Translations under genes and position numbers: made by a program | Notes under the pieces: generated by a model | The model's input: the letters and a program-made list of their open reading frames with translations, nothing else | The model's database searches: none | Told to the model about the DNA's origin: nothing | Part shown: positions 34,012 to 43,085 of the stretch, in pieces | Position numbering within the stretch: position 1 is the first letter of the stretch | How the letters are laid out: every line of letters begins with the position of its first letter | NCBI RefSeq assembly: GCF_000444995.1 | Contig: NC_022044.1 | Location: 124,001-188,000 of the forward strand | DNA: 64,000 nt | Source: Paracoccus aminophilus JCM 7686 | GTDB lineage: Bacteria; Pseudomonadota; Alphaproteobacteria; Rhodobacterales; Rhodobacteraceae | Reading direction: 5' to 3'

Positions 34012-36114
34012 ATTCTCGGTGACGGACGCGGCTGACGCGTCCTCTTGCGGGGCCCGCGCGGGCTCATTGACCGGCCCATCAGCGGTCGCCACAGCCGCGA
34101 CCTCGAACCGGGCGACATCGACCGCAGCCTTGCCGCCCCCTGCCCGGATTTCGTCCAGCGCGAAGGGCAAAAGCCGCGCGGCGGTGCTGCCAGCGGGCGC
34201 AGCCGCGACGCTTGCCAGTGGCTTGTCCGAGGCCAGTGCCAATAAAAGTTGCGGCTGCGGCCCGGTTTCATCCGGCGCCAGCGAGATTCCGAAGGTAAAG
34301 GTGAACGAGCCATCGGCCTCGGCGGTGACGATCTTCGAAAGATCGTAAATCCCGCCCTTAGGCGAGACCAGAAACAGCCAAAGACTGCGCCCGGCAAGAT
34401 CGCGGATCCGCCCCGAAGCCTCGCCGCCGCTGGTCACGACCAGCTCGTCCAGCGAGAGCGCAGGCGGCGCGGCCTCGCGGCCCGAGAGCATATGCAGGAA
34501 CTCGACCGCCGGGCATTGCGCATTCGAGACCAGCCCCTCAACCAAGGCCGGATTGCTGCTGAATTTGCCGGAATAGGCCGTTTGCAGCGCGGTGAAATCG
34601 CGCGGTCCATCGGCCAAAGTCCCGATCTTGCCCGCATCGACGCCTTTGACGATCCGCGCCGCGTAGCTGCAGGCGGGCAAGGGCTGTTCGGCCAGAAAAC
34701 CGTCGCGCGAGGCCGGATCGCGCGCCGGAAGCGCGATCGTCTCGGTCGGGCTGTCCGCGCCTGCGCCCGTCGGACCCGGCGGCAGATCGGAGGGCGCCGC
34801 GCCGCGCATCGCATAGAAGCCGCCGCCCGCCGCGACCAAGGCCGCCACGATAAGCCCCGAATAAAGCATCCCGCGCGAGGTTTTCCGCTCGGCGGGGGCG
34901 GTGCCTGCCTGCTCGGCCGCGATGGTGGCGAAGGGGCTGGCCGAGGCCAGTTCTCCGCCAAGGCTGCCCGTCAAAAGACCCGAGGTGCCGGTCGTCTCGG
35001 CAGGTGCAACCGCGCCCGCTTCGCCGCTCTCCCACAGGGGCAGGCGATAGCGCGCGGGCAGATGGGTCGGATCGTCGAGGATGCGCAAAATCGCCTCCAT
35101 CGACTCGGGCCGCGCCGCCGGATCGGGTTCCAGCATATGCTGAAGCAGCGGATAGATCTCATGCGGAATCCCGGTCAGATCGGGAATGCGCCGCCGCGTC
35201 TCGGAGGCCTCGACCACCGAACTGCCCATGTCCAGCGCCGTGCCGCGCACCGCCGCCGTGATCATCAGCGCGAGCCCATAGACATCGGCCTGCGGCCCGA
35301 TCACGCCCCGTGCATGACCAAGCTGTTCCGGCGCGATATACTTGAATTTGCCCGCAAACCGCCCGCCGAGCCCGTCGCCAAGTTCGGTCGAGCGGGCAAT
35401 GCCAAAGTCGATCAGCACCGCCTGATCAAGCTGATCGTCGCGCAAGATCACGTTGTCGGGCGAAAGGTCACGGTGGGTGATGCCGCGCGCATGGGCCTCG
35501 GCCAAACCATGACCCAGACGGCGCAACAGGATCAGCGCCTCAGCCGCCGACAGCGGTCCGCGCGATTTCACGAAATCCCACAGATGCTGGCCCTCGACAT
35601 ATTCCATGATGAGGCAATAGCGATCGAGCCCGCGGTCGCGCACGAAGTTGTGGTAGCGCACGATCGCATCGTCGCGCATCTGCACCAAAATCCGCGCCTC
35701 GCCCCGGAAAAGGTCGATGATCGCCTGATCGCGGGCGAGATTGGGCAGGATCACCTTCACCGCGACCGGGTCGCCGGTGAAGAGGTTCTCGCCGCGATAG
35801 ACCTCGCCCATGCCGCCCGCGCTGATGGTTTCGAGAATGCGGTAATTGTCGTTGATGACCGTGCCGGGCTTGACGATCTGGGCCGGGGACTCGGGTGGCA
35901 GCTCGGGCGGATGTGCGGCAAACCGCGTGCGATCGGCCTCGGCATCCGGGGTCGGCGTGGCGGGTCCCGCGCTCGCAATCCGCGTCGGCTCCGCCGCGTC
36001 GGTGGCGGCGGGCAAGGCGATGCGGGTGCGGTCGTCATGCGACGGGTCCGGGGACGGAGGCTGTGCCGCGGGCGGGCTCGTCCCGGTCTTGGGGTCGTCT
36101 TCGGGCTGGCTCAT
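34009..36114 (-). CDS. ppkA: Transmembrane Ser/Thr kinase of the type VI secretion system (PpkA/TagE-like)
   Basis: 701 residues. An N-terminal Pro/Thr-rich tail carries three T-R-[IF]-A motifs (Thr30, 44, 63). The kinase domain (about 85-355) has SAGGMGEVYRG, AVKVI, HRDLSPDN, DFGIA and APEQ, so catalysis is intact. One membrane helix lies at about 418-438, followed by a periplasmic domain (about 479-660) with two cysteines (482, 534). That domain aligns with the C-terminal domain of the TonB/TolA-like protein at 57130-58242. PpkA-type kinases activate T6SS by threonine phosphorylation of FHA-interacting partners. It overlaps the phosphatase gene by 4 nt. Confidence 0.93.
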   Translation of the reverse strand: MSQPEDDPKTGTSPPAAQPPSPDPSHDDRTRIALPAATDAAEPTRIASAGPATPTPDAEADRTRFAAHPPELPPESPAQIVKPGTVINDNYRILETISAGGMGEVYRGENLFTGDPVAVKVILPNLARDQAIIDLFRGEARILVQMRDDAIVRYHNFVRDRGLDRYCLIMEYVEGQHLWDFVKSRGPLSAAEALILLRRLGHGLAEAHARGITHRDLSPDNVILRDDQLDQAVLIDFGIARSTELGDGLGGRFAGKFKYIAPEQLGHARGVIGPQADVYGLALMITAAVRGTALDMGSSVVEASETRRRIPDLTGIPHEIYPLLQHMLEPDPAARPESMEAILRILDDPTHLPARYRLPLWESGEAGAVAPAETTGTSGLLTGSLGGELASASPFATIAAEQAGTAPAERKTSRGMLYSGLIVAALVAAGGGFYAMRGAAPSDLPPGPTGAGADSPTETIALPARDPASRDGFLAEQPLPACSYAARIVKGVDAGKIGTLADGPRDFTALQTAYSGKFSSNPALVEGLVSNAQCPAVEFLHMLSGREAAPPALSLDELVVTSGGEASGRIRDLAGRSLWLFLVSPKGGIYDLSKIVTAEADGSFTFTFGISLAPDETGPQPQLLLALASDKPLASVAAAPAGSTAARLLPFALDEIRAGGGKAAVDVARFEVAAVATADGPVNEPARAPQEDASAASVTEN

Positions 36115-36875
36115 GGCTCAGCCATATCCTCGGTCTCGGAGAGGATGCAACGCACGATCAACACCGAGACATTGTCGCGCGCGCCCCGCATCAGGGTTTG
36201 CTCGATCAATCGCGCGGCAATGAGCTGGGCGGGCTCGGCGGTCAGCATGGCCTGACGCAGATCCTCGTCGCTGTTATGTTCGGTCAGCCCATCCGAGCAC
36301 AGCAGGAACAGATCGCCGCCCTCGACCACCCCGGTCACGGTTTCGGGGCGCGGGTTCATCTGGATGCCGATGGCTTTCGTGATCACATTTCGGTTGGGAT
36401 AGCTGCGCGCCTCTTCCTCGGTCAGCCCGCCGCGCGCGATCAGCTGAGCGACCTCGCTGTGATCGGTGGTCAGCCGGTGCAGGATGCCTTTGCGCAGCAG
36501 ATAGACCCGGCTGTCTCCGGCCCAGGTGCAGGCGAATTCCTGACCATGGATCAGCAGCGCCGCCAAGGTCGAGCCGACGGTCGCCAATTGCCGCTCGCGC
36601 GCCAGCGCCAGAATGCGCAGATTGGCGCGCTCGATCCGTTCGAGCACCCGCGCGCGCAGATCCATCGCCGAGACCGGCAGCCCGAGCGAGGCGAGCTCTT
36701 CGACAATCGTCCGGCTGGCGAGATCGCCCGCCTGATGCCCGCCCATGCCATCGGCCACAGCCCAGACCCCGGCCTCGGGGAAGGCGCCGAGGCTGTCCTC
36801 GTTATGCTCGCGCACCACGCCCCGATCCGAGGCGGCGCCGGTCTCGAACAGAAAGCCTGCCTCTTCTTCGGTCAT
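36111..36875 (-). CDS. pppA: PP2C-family protein phosphatase of the type VI secretion system
   Basis: 254 residues. All PP2C metal-binding motifs are present: DRGVVREHNEDS, VADGMGGHQAGD, TWAGDSRVYLL, LLCSDGLTEH and ARDNVSVLI. In T6SS it reverses the kinase's threonine phosphorylation. The start MTEEEAGFLF at 36875 overlaps the tagF stop by 4 nt; an in-frame extension upstream lies in tagF. It overlaps the kinase start by 4 nt, so kinase and phosphatase are made together. Confidence 0.93.
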   Translation of the reverse strand: MTEEEAGFLFETGAASDRGVVREHNEDSLGAFPEAGVWAVADGMGGHQAGDLASRTIVEELASLGLPVSAMDLRARVLERIERANLRILALARERQLATVGSTLAALLIHGQEFACTWAGDSRVYLLRKGILHRLTTDHSEVAQLIARGGLTEEEARSYPNRNVITKAIGIQMNPRPETVTGVVEGGDLFLLCSDGLTEHNSDEDLRQAMLTAEPAQLIAARLIEQTLMRGARDNVSVLIVRCILSETEDMAEP

Positions 36876-37600
36876 TGGTCCTCGCTGCCTTCTGACACGG
36901 CATGTTCTCCGCTGCTGCCCGCAATCAGCCAGGCCAGAGCCTGGGCATCGGGCAGGCCCTGACAGCCCAAAATCCCCGATTGGCCCGCACGCGGATTGGC
37001 GAACCACCAATAGCTGCGCGCCGTCGCGCCGCAGACAAGATCGGTCATCCCCACCTCGCGACACAGCTCTGCGACATCGCTCGATTGCTTCATCGCCCAG
37101 AACATATGCTCATGGCGCAATGTGCCTTGCTCGGCGCCGGGGCATTGGCCAAGCCGCGCGGTCAGCGCCGCCGCCGTCTCGGGGAGCGCCAGCACCGCCT
37201 GATCGATGAGATCGCCAAGCGCCTCTTCCGCGGCAAGGTAGAACTCTTGCGAGGGAAAGATCAGTGGCAGGCCGTCCGGGGCCGAGGGCTGCAGCAGGAC
37301 CAGCGGATAATGCCGCCCGACCTTGTCGCCCGACATCCGCATGGTGCCGCGCCACGCCTGCCCCTCGCCAAAGGCCGCGCCCAGCCAGAAGCGCAGCCCG
37401 CCCGGGCTGCGGGTCACGCCCTCCCAGTCCGGGCCCAAGAGATCGCGCACCTCGCCCAGGGTCGAGCCAAGCCAATCCGACAGCAACCGCGCCAGCCCGT
37501 CCGGCATCCCCGCCGAGACGAAATCGCCATGGCCGGGATGCTTGCCAAACAGCGCGACCGGCACCGGACCGGGCGGCACAAAGGCGGGCGGCTGCTCCAT
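36872..37600 (-). CDS. tagF: TagF (ImpM-type) type VI secretion accessory protein
   Basis: 242 residues. The N-terminal ALFGKHPGHGDFVSAG is the family hallmark, followed by RFWLGAAFGEG, GRHYPLVLL and a C-terminal RSYWW block. TagF is a post-translational repressor of T6SS; in Agrobacterium it is fused to PppA, here it is separate but adjacent. The start MEQPPAF at 37600 overlaps the tssM stop by one base (TGATG); MSPEHRL at 37621 is an alternative. Confidence 0.9.
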   Translation of the reverse strand: MEQPPAFVPPGPVPVALFGKHPGHGDFVSAGMPDGLARLLSDWLGSTLGEVRDLLGPDWEGVTRSPGGLRFWLGAAFGEGQAWRGTMRMSGDKVGRHYPLVLLQPSAPDGLPLIFPSQEFYLAAEEALGDLIDQAVLALPETAAALTARLGQCPGAEQGTLRHEHMFWAMKQSSDVAELCREVGMTDLVCGATARSYWWFANPRAGQSGILGCQGLPDAQALAWLIAGSSGEHAVSEGSEDQ

Positions 37601-40600
37601 CAATCGATGCTCTGGGGACATTGGAAATCCCTGATTTCGGGCATGGTGAAAGGATTGGCGACCGCGTTCACGGTGAAATCATAGGTGATGTTGCGCCCGC
37701 CGATGGTGAAGGTCGCGCGCAACGTGTCGCCCATCTGCTGCTTGGAGCTCGCCGCCGCCAAAAGCTCCATGAAGGTCCAGGAACTGCCCTCGAACAGCAG
37801 CGCCGAGGGCCGGTCGAGCGAGGGCATGATCTGCAGAAGCGTCGATTTGCCCTTGCCCGGCCAAGTCACCGTCTGGGGCAAAGAGCCGGTCACGGTCTGG
37901 ATCTTTTCGTCATTGATCGACAAAAGCGCCTCTTGCACGGTCGGATGAGCATCGACCTGCGCCACCGTGATCTCGACCTGCGGCTGGCTGCCCCCGCCCG
38001 CGAAGAAGGCGCGGCGGATGCGCTCGGCGCGCTCGAACTGCTTGAGCGTTGCGGCATTGAAGCGCCCGGTGATTTCCTTGTCGGCGCGATAGCTGAGCCC
38101 GCCATCGCTGCGCTCGACATAGGGTTCGAGATATTGGGTGAAATATTTGTCCATCTCGCCGCCCGGCCCGAAGAACCGCGCGAAATTGTCCATCGAGAGC
38201 GAGCGCGTCGATTTCGAGAACGGGTAGGACGAGGTGATATTGTCGCGACAGAAGAAGGTGATCTGATTGGTCAGCGCACGGTTCATCGTCTCGAGGCTCG
38301 CATCGCTCGCGCCCGAACGGAAATAGCCATCCGCATCATTCACGATCTGGGCCAAAGGCGCGGGCAGCTGCGAATTATACTGCGTCAGCGCATTCAGCAG
38401 CGTCGGCAAGGCGGCCGCTGATTGGTCGGGGCTGTGCTCGGCCAGACGCAGGTTTTCCCAGATCGCGCCGAAATTGCCGATCAGCGTGTCGATCGGACGC
38501 TTGCCGGGATCACCCTGAACCAGATCGTGCCAGCCCTTGAAGGCCTCGGAGATCTGGTCGATCGGGCGGCGGAAGCTGTAATTCTCTTCGGGCGCGGCGC
38601 CGCCTGCGCGGGTCTGGCCCTTCTTGGCCTGCCGCGCGGTCGCGTCCAGAATCATGCGTTGGATCCCGCTCGAGCGGCTTTGGAAGCGGCTGGCCAAGGC
38701 CTTGCCGACATCCTTCGCGCCGCCCTCGACCGAACCGCCCTGCCCCGGCGCGGCGGTCAGCCCGGCCAGTTGATCGGCCGAGAGATCATCCATCCCGTCG
38801 AATTCGCGCGAGAGATAGGTCTGGTCGTCCACCGCCTTGACCAGTTCGAGGATCGGCGAGGCCGAGGCCGAGGCCGCCGTGCCAAGCGCCGCATAACGCG
38901 GCTTGTCCGCGACCATCGAAGCCAGCTCAAGATTGTTCAGAACCTTGTTCCAGCTTGCGATGAAGTCGTTTTTGTAACGCTCCATCAAATCGCGATCGAG
39001 CCGGCGCAGACGGATCTCGATCTCGTCGCTGTTGCCGAGATCGCCCAGCACCCATTGGTCTTTGCGCAGCTGATCCTGCACGACGGCGAGCTGGTCGAAG
39101 AAATAGCCCCAGAAGCCCTCATAGGTATAAAGCGCGGGCACGGTGAGGCTCGCGAGGTCCTGTCCGTCGCGGGTCTTGAAGACCTGCCCGGAATTGGCGA
39201 CGACTTGCGTCAGGCTCCATTCCTGCAGACTGGTCGCGGCGATCCCGTCTTGGATCAGCGCATAGGCCTGCTCGTCCAGCGGCAGTTGCGACAGCGCGGC
39301 GCGGGCGGCCTCGACCGTGGTCTGGTCAAGTGTCACCAGAAGCTTGCGGTCCTTGCCAAGCTTCAGCATCGCGATCAAATGGCGCTTGAGCTGGTCGCGC
39401 ATGTCGACATCGGCGCGTTCGGGATATTCCTCGCGCCAGATCTGGTCGAACCAGCTTTCGACGGCGGTGTCATCGGGGCTCTGGCCCTGCCCGCCCAGCA
39501 GCAGATAGACCTTGAGCGCGCGGTAAATGTCGGTCATCTCGCCGCTGGCGACGATGCCGGGCATCCGCCGCTCGAGATCCAGCACCATGCGCGGGCGCAA
39601 CATCCGCTCGAGCGCATCCGAATAGGTCGCGGTGGCGGCGCGGTTCAGCCGCTCGCGCTGGCCAAGGCCGAGCCCCTCGAAAAAGCCCGGCTCTTCGCTG
39701 TCGCCGTAACCCGCAGGCATCGCCGCGAGCCGTCCAAGCAGCGGTGCGATCGGGCGCAGATCGGTGTCGTCGATGACCTCGCGCGAGAGCTCTTTTTGCG
39801 CGGCGCGGTGATAGGCGGCGGTTTCGGCCTCGGCGGTGTTCACGAGGCTGCGGTTCTTCCAATAGCTATACCCGAGCGCACCCGCCGTCCCCACGGATGC
39901 GAACAGGATCAGCCCGATCGCCGTGCCGCGCAGGATCATCGCCCGGCGCACCGCCTTGCGGTCATGCGAGACCCAGCCCTGTTCGGGAAAGATCACCCGG
40001 GTCAGTAGGTCGTGGATGAAGAAGCTTTTCCCGCGCCCCGACATGAACGAGGGCTGGAAGCCGCCATATTCGTCGCCCCGGTTCATCGCGCCGAGAACCT
40101 GATCGATCGGCGTGCCTTCCTGCGTGCCCGAGGTGAAGTAAAAGCCCCGCAGGATCGCATTGGTCTTGTAGCGCGTCGGCTCGAAGATGCGCTTCATGAA
40201 TTCGGTCAGATGACCGCGCAGCAGCGCCATCTGGCCCGGCAGACCAAAGATCGAGATCCGCGAGATCCCGTCGGGCTCTTCCGACATGCGGTCGATGATC
40301 TCATCCGAGAGCCGCGCGACAAGGCGGTCGAATTCGGCGGGCACAGCCTCGACCGTGATCGCCTTGCGGTCCTTGTTCTGGAAGGTCGTGCCCCAGACGA
40401 GCTTGCGCCGGTTGAGGCTGAACGAGGCGAAATATTCCCGGAAGCCCGCAATCAGATCGGCCTTGGTGAACATGACATAGACCGGGAAATCGATCTTGAG
40501 CGCCTCGTGGATCTCGGCCAGACGGGCGCGCACGGTCTCGGCATGGGATTTGAGCGCGGTGGCGTCGTCCTTCATCAGATCCTCGACCGAGAAGGACAGG

Positions 40601-41238
40601 ATCACGCCATTGATCGGCCGGTTGGGCCGGGTCCGCTTCAACTGCTCAAGCAGCGCGGTCCAGCTCGCCTTGTCGGCCACCGCATCGCTGTCTTGCGAGG
40701 TATAGCGCCCGGCGGTGTCGATCATCACCGCCTCTTCCGAGAACCAGAAGTCGATATAGCGCGTGCCGCCAAAGCCAGAGACGCCCTGATTTTGCGCCAG
40801 CGGGAACTCGATGCCGGAATTCGCAAGCGCGGTGGTCTTGCCCGCGCCGGGCGGGCCGATGATCACATACCACGGCAGGTCATACAGATAAGACGCGCCG
40901 CCGGTCTTGCGCAGAACCGCCATGGCTTCGGTCATCTTCTCGGCCAGCACCTTGCCGTCGCCCTCGGGCTCGGCCGGGATCAGCGCCTCTTCGAGCGCGC
41001 GGGCGGCGCGGACGCGACGGCGCCAGCGGATGAAGAAGATGGTGAAGAAGAAGAGATAAACCACGCCGATGATGATGACGCGCCAGAAGACCGAGGCCAG
41101 CGGCGCCCATCCGGTCATCGGCCCGCCGATCCAGACGGCAATCCCGAAGGCCGCCAGCCCGAAGATCAGCAGGGTCCAGCGCAGCCAGGCGTGATCGCGC
41201 AGCCGCAGCCGGGGGACATAAATACCGAAAAATCTCAC
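37600..41238 (-). CDS. tssM: TssM (IcmF) membrane-complex protein
   Basis: 1212 residues, the large inner-membrane component of the T6SS membrane complex. Helices at about 21-39 and 50-70 and another at about 435-455 frame a cytoplasmic NTPase domain with Walker A GPPGAGKT (128-135) and DTAGRY. The long C-terminal half is periplasmic. Walker A is intact, unlike in some TssM proteins. It overlaps tssL by 4 nt. Confidence 0.96.
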   Translation of the reverse strand: MRFFGIYVPRLRLRDHAWLRWTLLIFGLAAFGIAVWIGGPMTGWAPLASVFWRVIIIGVVYLFFFTIFFIRWRRRVRAARALEEALIPAEPEGDGKVLAEKMTEAMAVLRKTGGASYLYDLPWYVIIGPPGAGKTTALANSGIEFPLAQNQGVSGFGGTRYIDFWFSEEAVMIDTAGRYTSQDSDAVADKASWTALLEQLKRTRPNRPINGVILSFSVEDLMKDDATALKSHAETVRARLAEIHEALKIDFPVYVMFTKADLIAGFREYFASFSLNRRKLVWGTTFQNKDRKAITVEAVPAEFDRLVARLSDEIIDRMSEEPDGISRISIFGLPGQMALLRGHLTEFMKRIFEPTRYKTNAILRGFYFTSGTQEGTPIDQVLGAMNRGDEYGGFQPSFMSGRGKSFFIHDLLTRVIFPEQGWVSHDRKAVRRAMILRGTAIGLILFASVGTAGALGYSYWKNRSLVNTAEAETAAYHRAAQKELSREVIDDTDLRPIAPLLGRLAAMPAGYGDSEEPGFFEGLGLGQRERLNRAATATYSDALERMLRPRMVLDLERRMPGIVASGEMTDIYRALKVYLLLGGQGQSPDDTAVESWFDQIWREEYPERADVDMRDQLKRHLIAMLKLGKDRKLLVTLDQTTVEAARAALSQLPLDEQAYALIQDGIAATSLQEWSLTQVVANSGQVFKTRDGQDLASLTVPALYTYEGFWGYFFDQLAVVQDQLRKDQWVLGDLGNSDEIEIRLRRLDRDLMERYKNDFIASWNKVLNNLELASMVADKPRYAALGTAASASASPILELVKAVDDQTYLSREFDGMDDLSADQLAGLTAAPGQGGSVEGGAKDVGKALASRFQSRSSGIQRMILDATARQAKKGQTRAGGAAPEENYSFRRPIDQISEAFKGWHDLVQGDPGKRPIDTLIGNFGAIWENLRLAEHSPDQSAAALPTLLNALTQYNSQLPAPLAQIVNDADGYFRSGASDASLETMNRALTNQITFFCRDNITSSYPFSKSTRSLSMDNFARFFGPGGEMDKYFTQYLEPYVERSDGGLSYRADKEITGRFNAATLKQFERAERIRRAFFAGGGSQPQVEITVAQVDAHPTVQEALLSINDEKIQTVTGSLPQTVTWPGKGKSTLLQIMPSLDRPSALLFEGSSWTFMELLAAASSKQQMGDTLRATFTIGGRNITYDFTVNAVANPFTMPEIRDFQCPQSID

Positions 41239-43085
41239 TGTCCGGCCTCTTGTGCGGGGGCGGTTGTCGGGGTGCCGGAAGGGGCGGCGCCGGGCGCAGC
41301 CGGGGTGGCTGTCGCAGGAGCCGCACCGGCAGGCGCGGCACCGGCCTTCGGCGTATAGGTGCCTTCGCGCGCCAGCATCACCTCGACGCGGCGGTTCTGG
41401 GCGCGGCCCTCTTCGGTGGTATTGTCAGCCACGGGATCCTCTTCGCCCTTGCCCTCGACCGTGATGCGGGTGGCGTCGTCGATGGTTTTCGCCAGAACCG
41501 CCTCGACCGCCTTGGCCCGCGCCTGCGAGAGCTGGTAATTGTCCTTGAACTGCCCGCGTCCCGACAAGGGCAGGTTGTCGGTATAGCCCTGGATCAGCAC
41601 CGGGCCGCCTTCCTGGTTCAGGATCTGGGTGATCCGCGCCGCCATCGGCTCGAAGCCCTCTTTGACCTGCGTCTTGCCGAGATCGAAGAGCTGAAGGTTG
41701 CCAACGCGCAGCGCGATGTAATCGCCCTTGGGCTCGACCGAGACCATGCCCGCCTCGATCTCATTGGCCAAAGCGGTGCGGATGCGTTCAAGCTGGGGGA
41801 CTTCGGCGACATAGACCGCGCCCGGATTGCGCTGGATCGACAGAACCGGCGCGCCGGTGTGCAGCGTCACCAACCCTTCCGAGGCCTGCGCGCCGCCCCG
41901 GTTGATCAGGGTCGTCAGCCCGGCGAAGAGGGCAACCACCGCCAAAGCGGCCACGCCAAGGATGATCGGCACCGAGACCGCGCCAAAGCGCCGTCCGCGG
42001 TCCTGCACCACCGGCACCCATTGCACGGAAATATCCTCATCCGGGCGCGGATTGACGCGGCGCAGGGTCTCGTAGATCGCGGTTCGGATCCGGGTGAGCT
42101 CGACCGAGCCGTTCGGCATGGTGCGGAACTGGCCCTCGAACCCCAGCGACATGCAGACCAGCATCAGCTCGAGCAGATTGTAACGCTGCGCCGGGGCCTG
42201 CATCGCCTTTTCGGCCTCTTGAAAAAAGCCCACGCCGGAATCGCGTTTGCCGAAAAAGCGCGCGACCATCGAATATTGCTGCCAGCTGCCGCGATCCGAG
42301 CCGGGCAGGTTCTGGACGATGTCATCGGCCGTGCCCGAGAGCGCATATTTCGCGACCAGCACCTCATGGGGATCGAGACCCGCGCTGATCGCGGTGCGCT
42401 CGAAGCGGTCGATCTCGCGCGTGACATGCTCCATCAGCGGCGCGACTTGCAGCTCGACCATGCCGGTCCGCAACCGGCCAAGCAGAATCAACAGGCTCGC
42501 CGCCGCCGCCAGAAGCGGGTTCGAGGAACTGCCCGCGCCGATCTCGCTGACCCGCAAGGCGTCCTGAAGCGGGATCCGCGGCACATTGCGCTGGACCTGC
42601 GGTTGGCGGTCGCGCTGGTAATCCGGGAAAAAGCCGTTGTCCGCCGCCGTTGGGCGACCAATGCCAATGCCCGCATAATGGCCCGGTGCCGAGGCACCCT
42701 GACCCGGTGGCGGATAAGACGGATAGGCGGGAGCCGGGCTCTGCGCAGGCGGCGCGGCATAGCCCTGCGGCGCGCCCGCCCCGATCCAGGTGTCCTCATG
42801 CCCCGTGCCGCGCCCGCCACCCTGCGGCGCGGGTCGCCCGAAGGGCTGGCCGCTGCCCTGCGGCGCGAAACCGCCGCTCCCGGGATAGGCGCTCGCGCCC
42901 GGCGCGGGCCTGCCGATGACGGTGCGATCAGAGGCAGGCGGCGGCGCGCCACCAATTTGACCAGATCCGGCCCGACCGGCACCGCCCCGCCCCGCGCTGT
43001 CGAAAGGGCTGTCCGAGGTCACATCGCCACGCGTCAGCGGACCGCCGAACACCGTCTTGTCGCGATCCTCGTCCCGCCCGGCCAT
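41235..43085 (-). CDS. tssL: TssL with C-terminal OmpA-type domain
   Basis: 616 residues. A Gly/Pro/Ala-rich N-terminal tail (1-165) contains three D-x-T-x-[IF]-G-like motifs at Thr11, Thr55 and Thr99, each 44 residues apart. The DotU domain follows (about 180-370), then one membrane helix (about 380-400) and a periplasmic OmpA peptidoglycan-binding domain (GYTDNLPLSG, DNYQLSQARA, NRRVEVML), then an Ala/Pro tail. It is an evolved TssL that can anchor to peptidoglycan itself. In Agrobacterium, TssL is the kinase target. It overlaps tssM and tssK. Confidence 0.95.
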   Translation of the reverse strand: MAGRDEDRDKTVFGGPLTRGDVTSDSPFDSAGRGGAGRAGSGQIGGAPPPASDRTVIGRPAPGASAYPGSGGFAPQGSGQPFGRPAPQGGGRGTGHEDTWIGAGAPQGYAAPPAQSPAPAYPSYPPPGQGASAPGHYAGIGIGRPTAADNGFFPDYQRDRQPQVQRNVPRIPLQDALRVSEIGAGSSSNPLLAAAASLLILLGRLRTGMVELQVAPLMEHVTREIDRFERTAISAGLDPHEVLVAKYALSGTADDIVQNLPGSDRGSWQQYSMVARFFGKRDSGVGFFQEAEKAMQAPAQRYNLLELMLVCMSLGFEGQFRTMPNGSVELTRIRTAIYETLRRVNPRPDEDISVQWVPVVQDRGRRFGAVSVPIILGVAALAVVALFAGLTTLINRGGAQASEGLVTLHTGAPVLSIQRNPGAVYVAEVPQLERIRTALANEIEAGMVSVEPKGDYIALRVGNLQLFDLGKTQVKEGFEPMAARITQILNQEGGPVLIQGYTDNLPLSGRGQFKDNYQLSQARAKAVEAVLAKTIDDATRITVEGKGEEDPVADNTTEEGRAQNRRVEVMLAREGTYTPKAGAAPAGAAPATATPAAPGAAPSGTPTTAPAQEAGQ

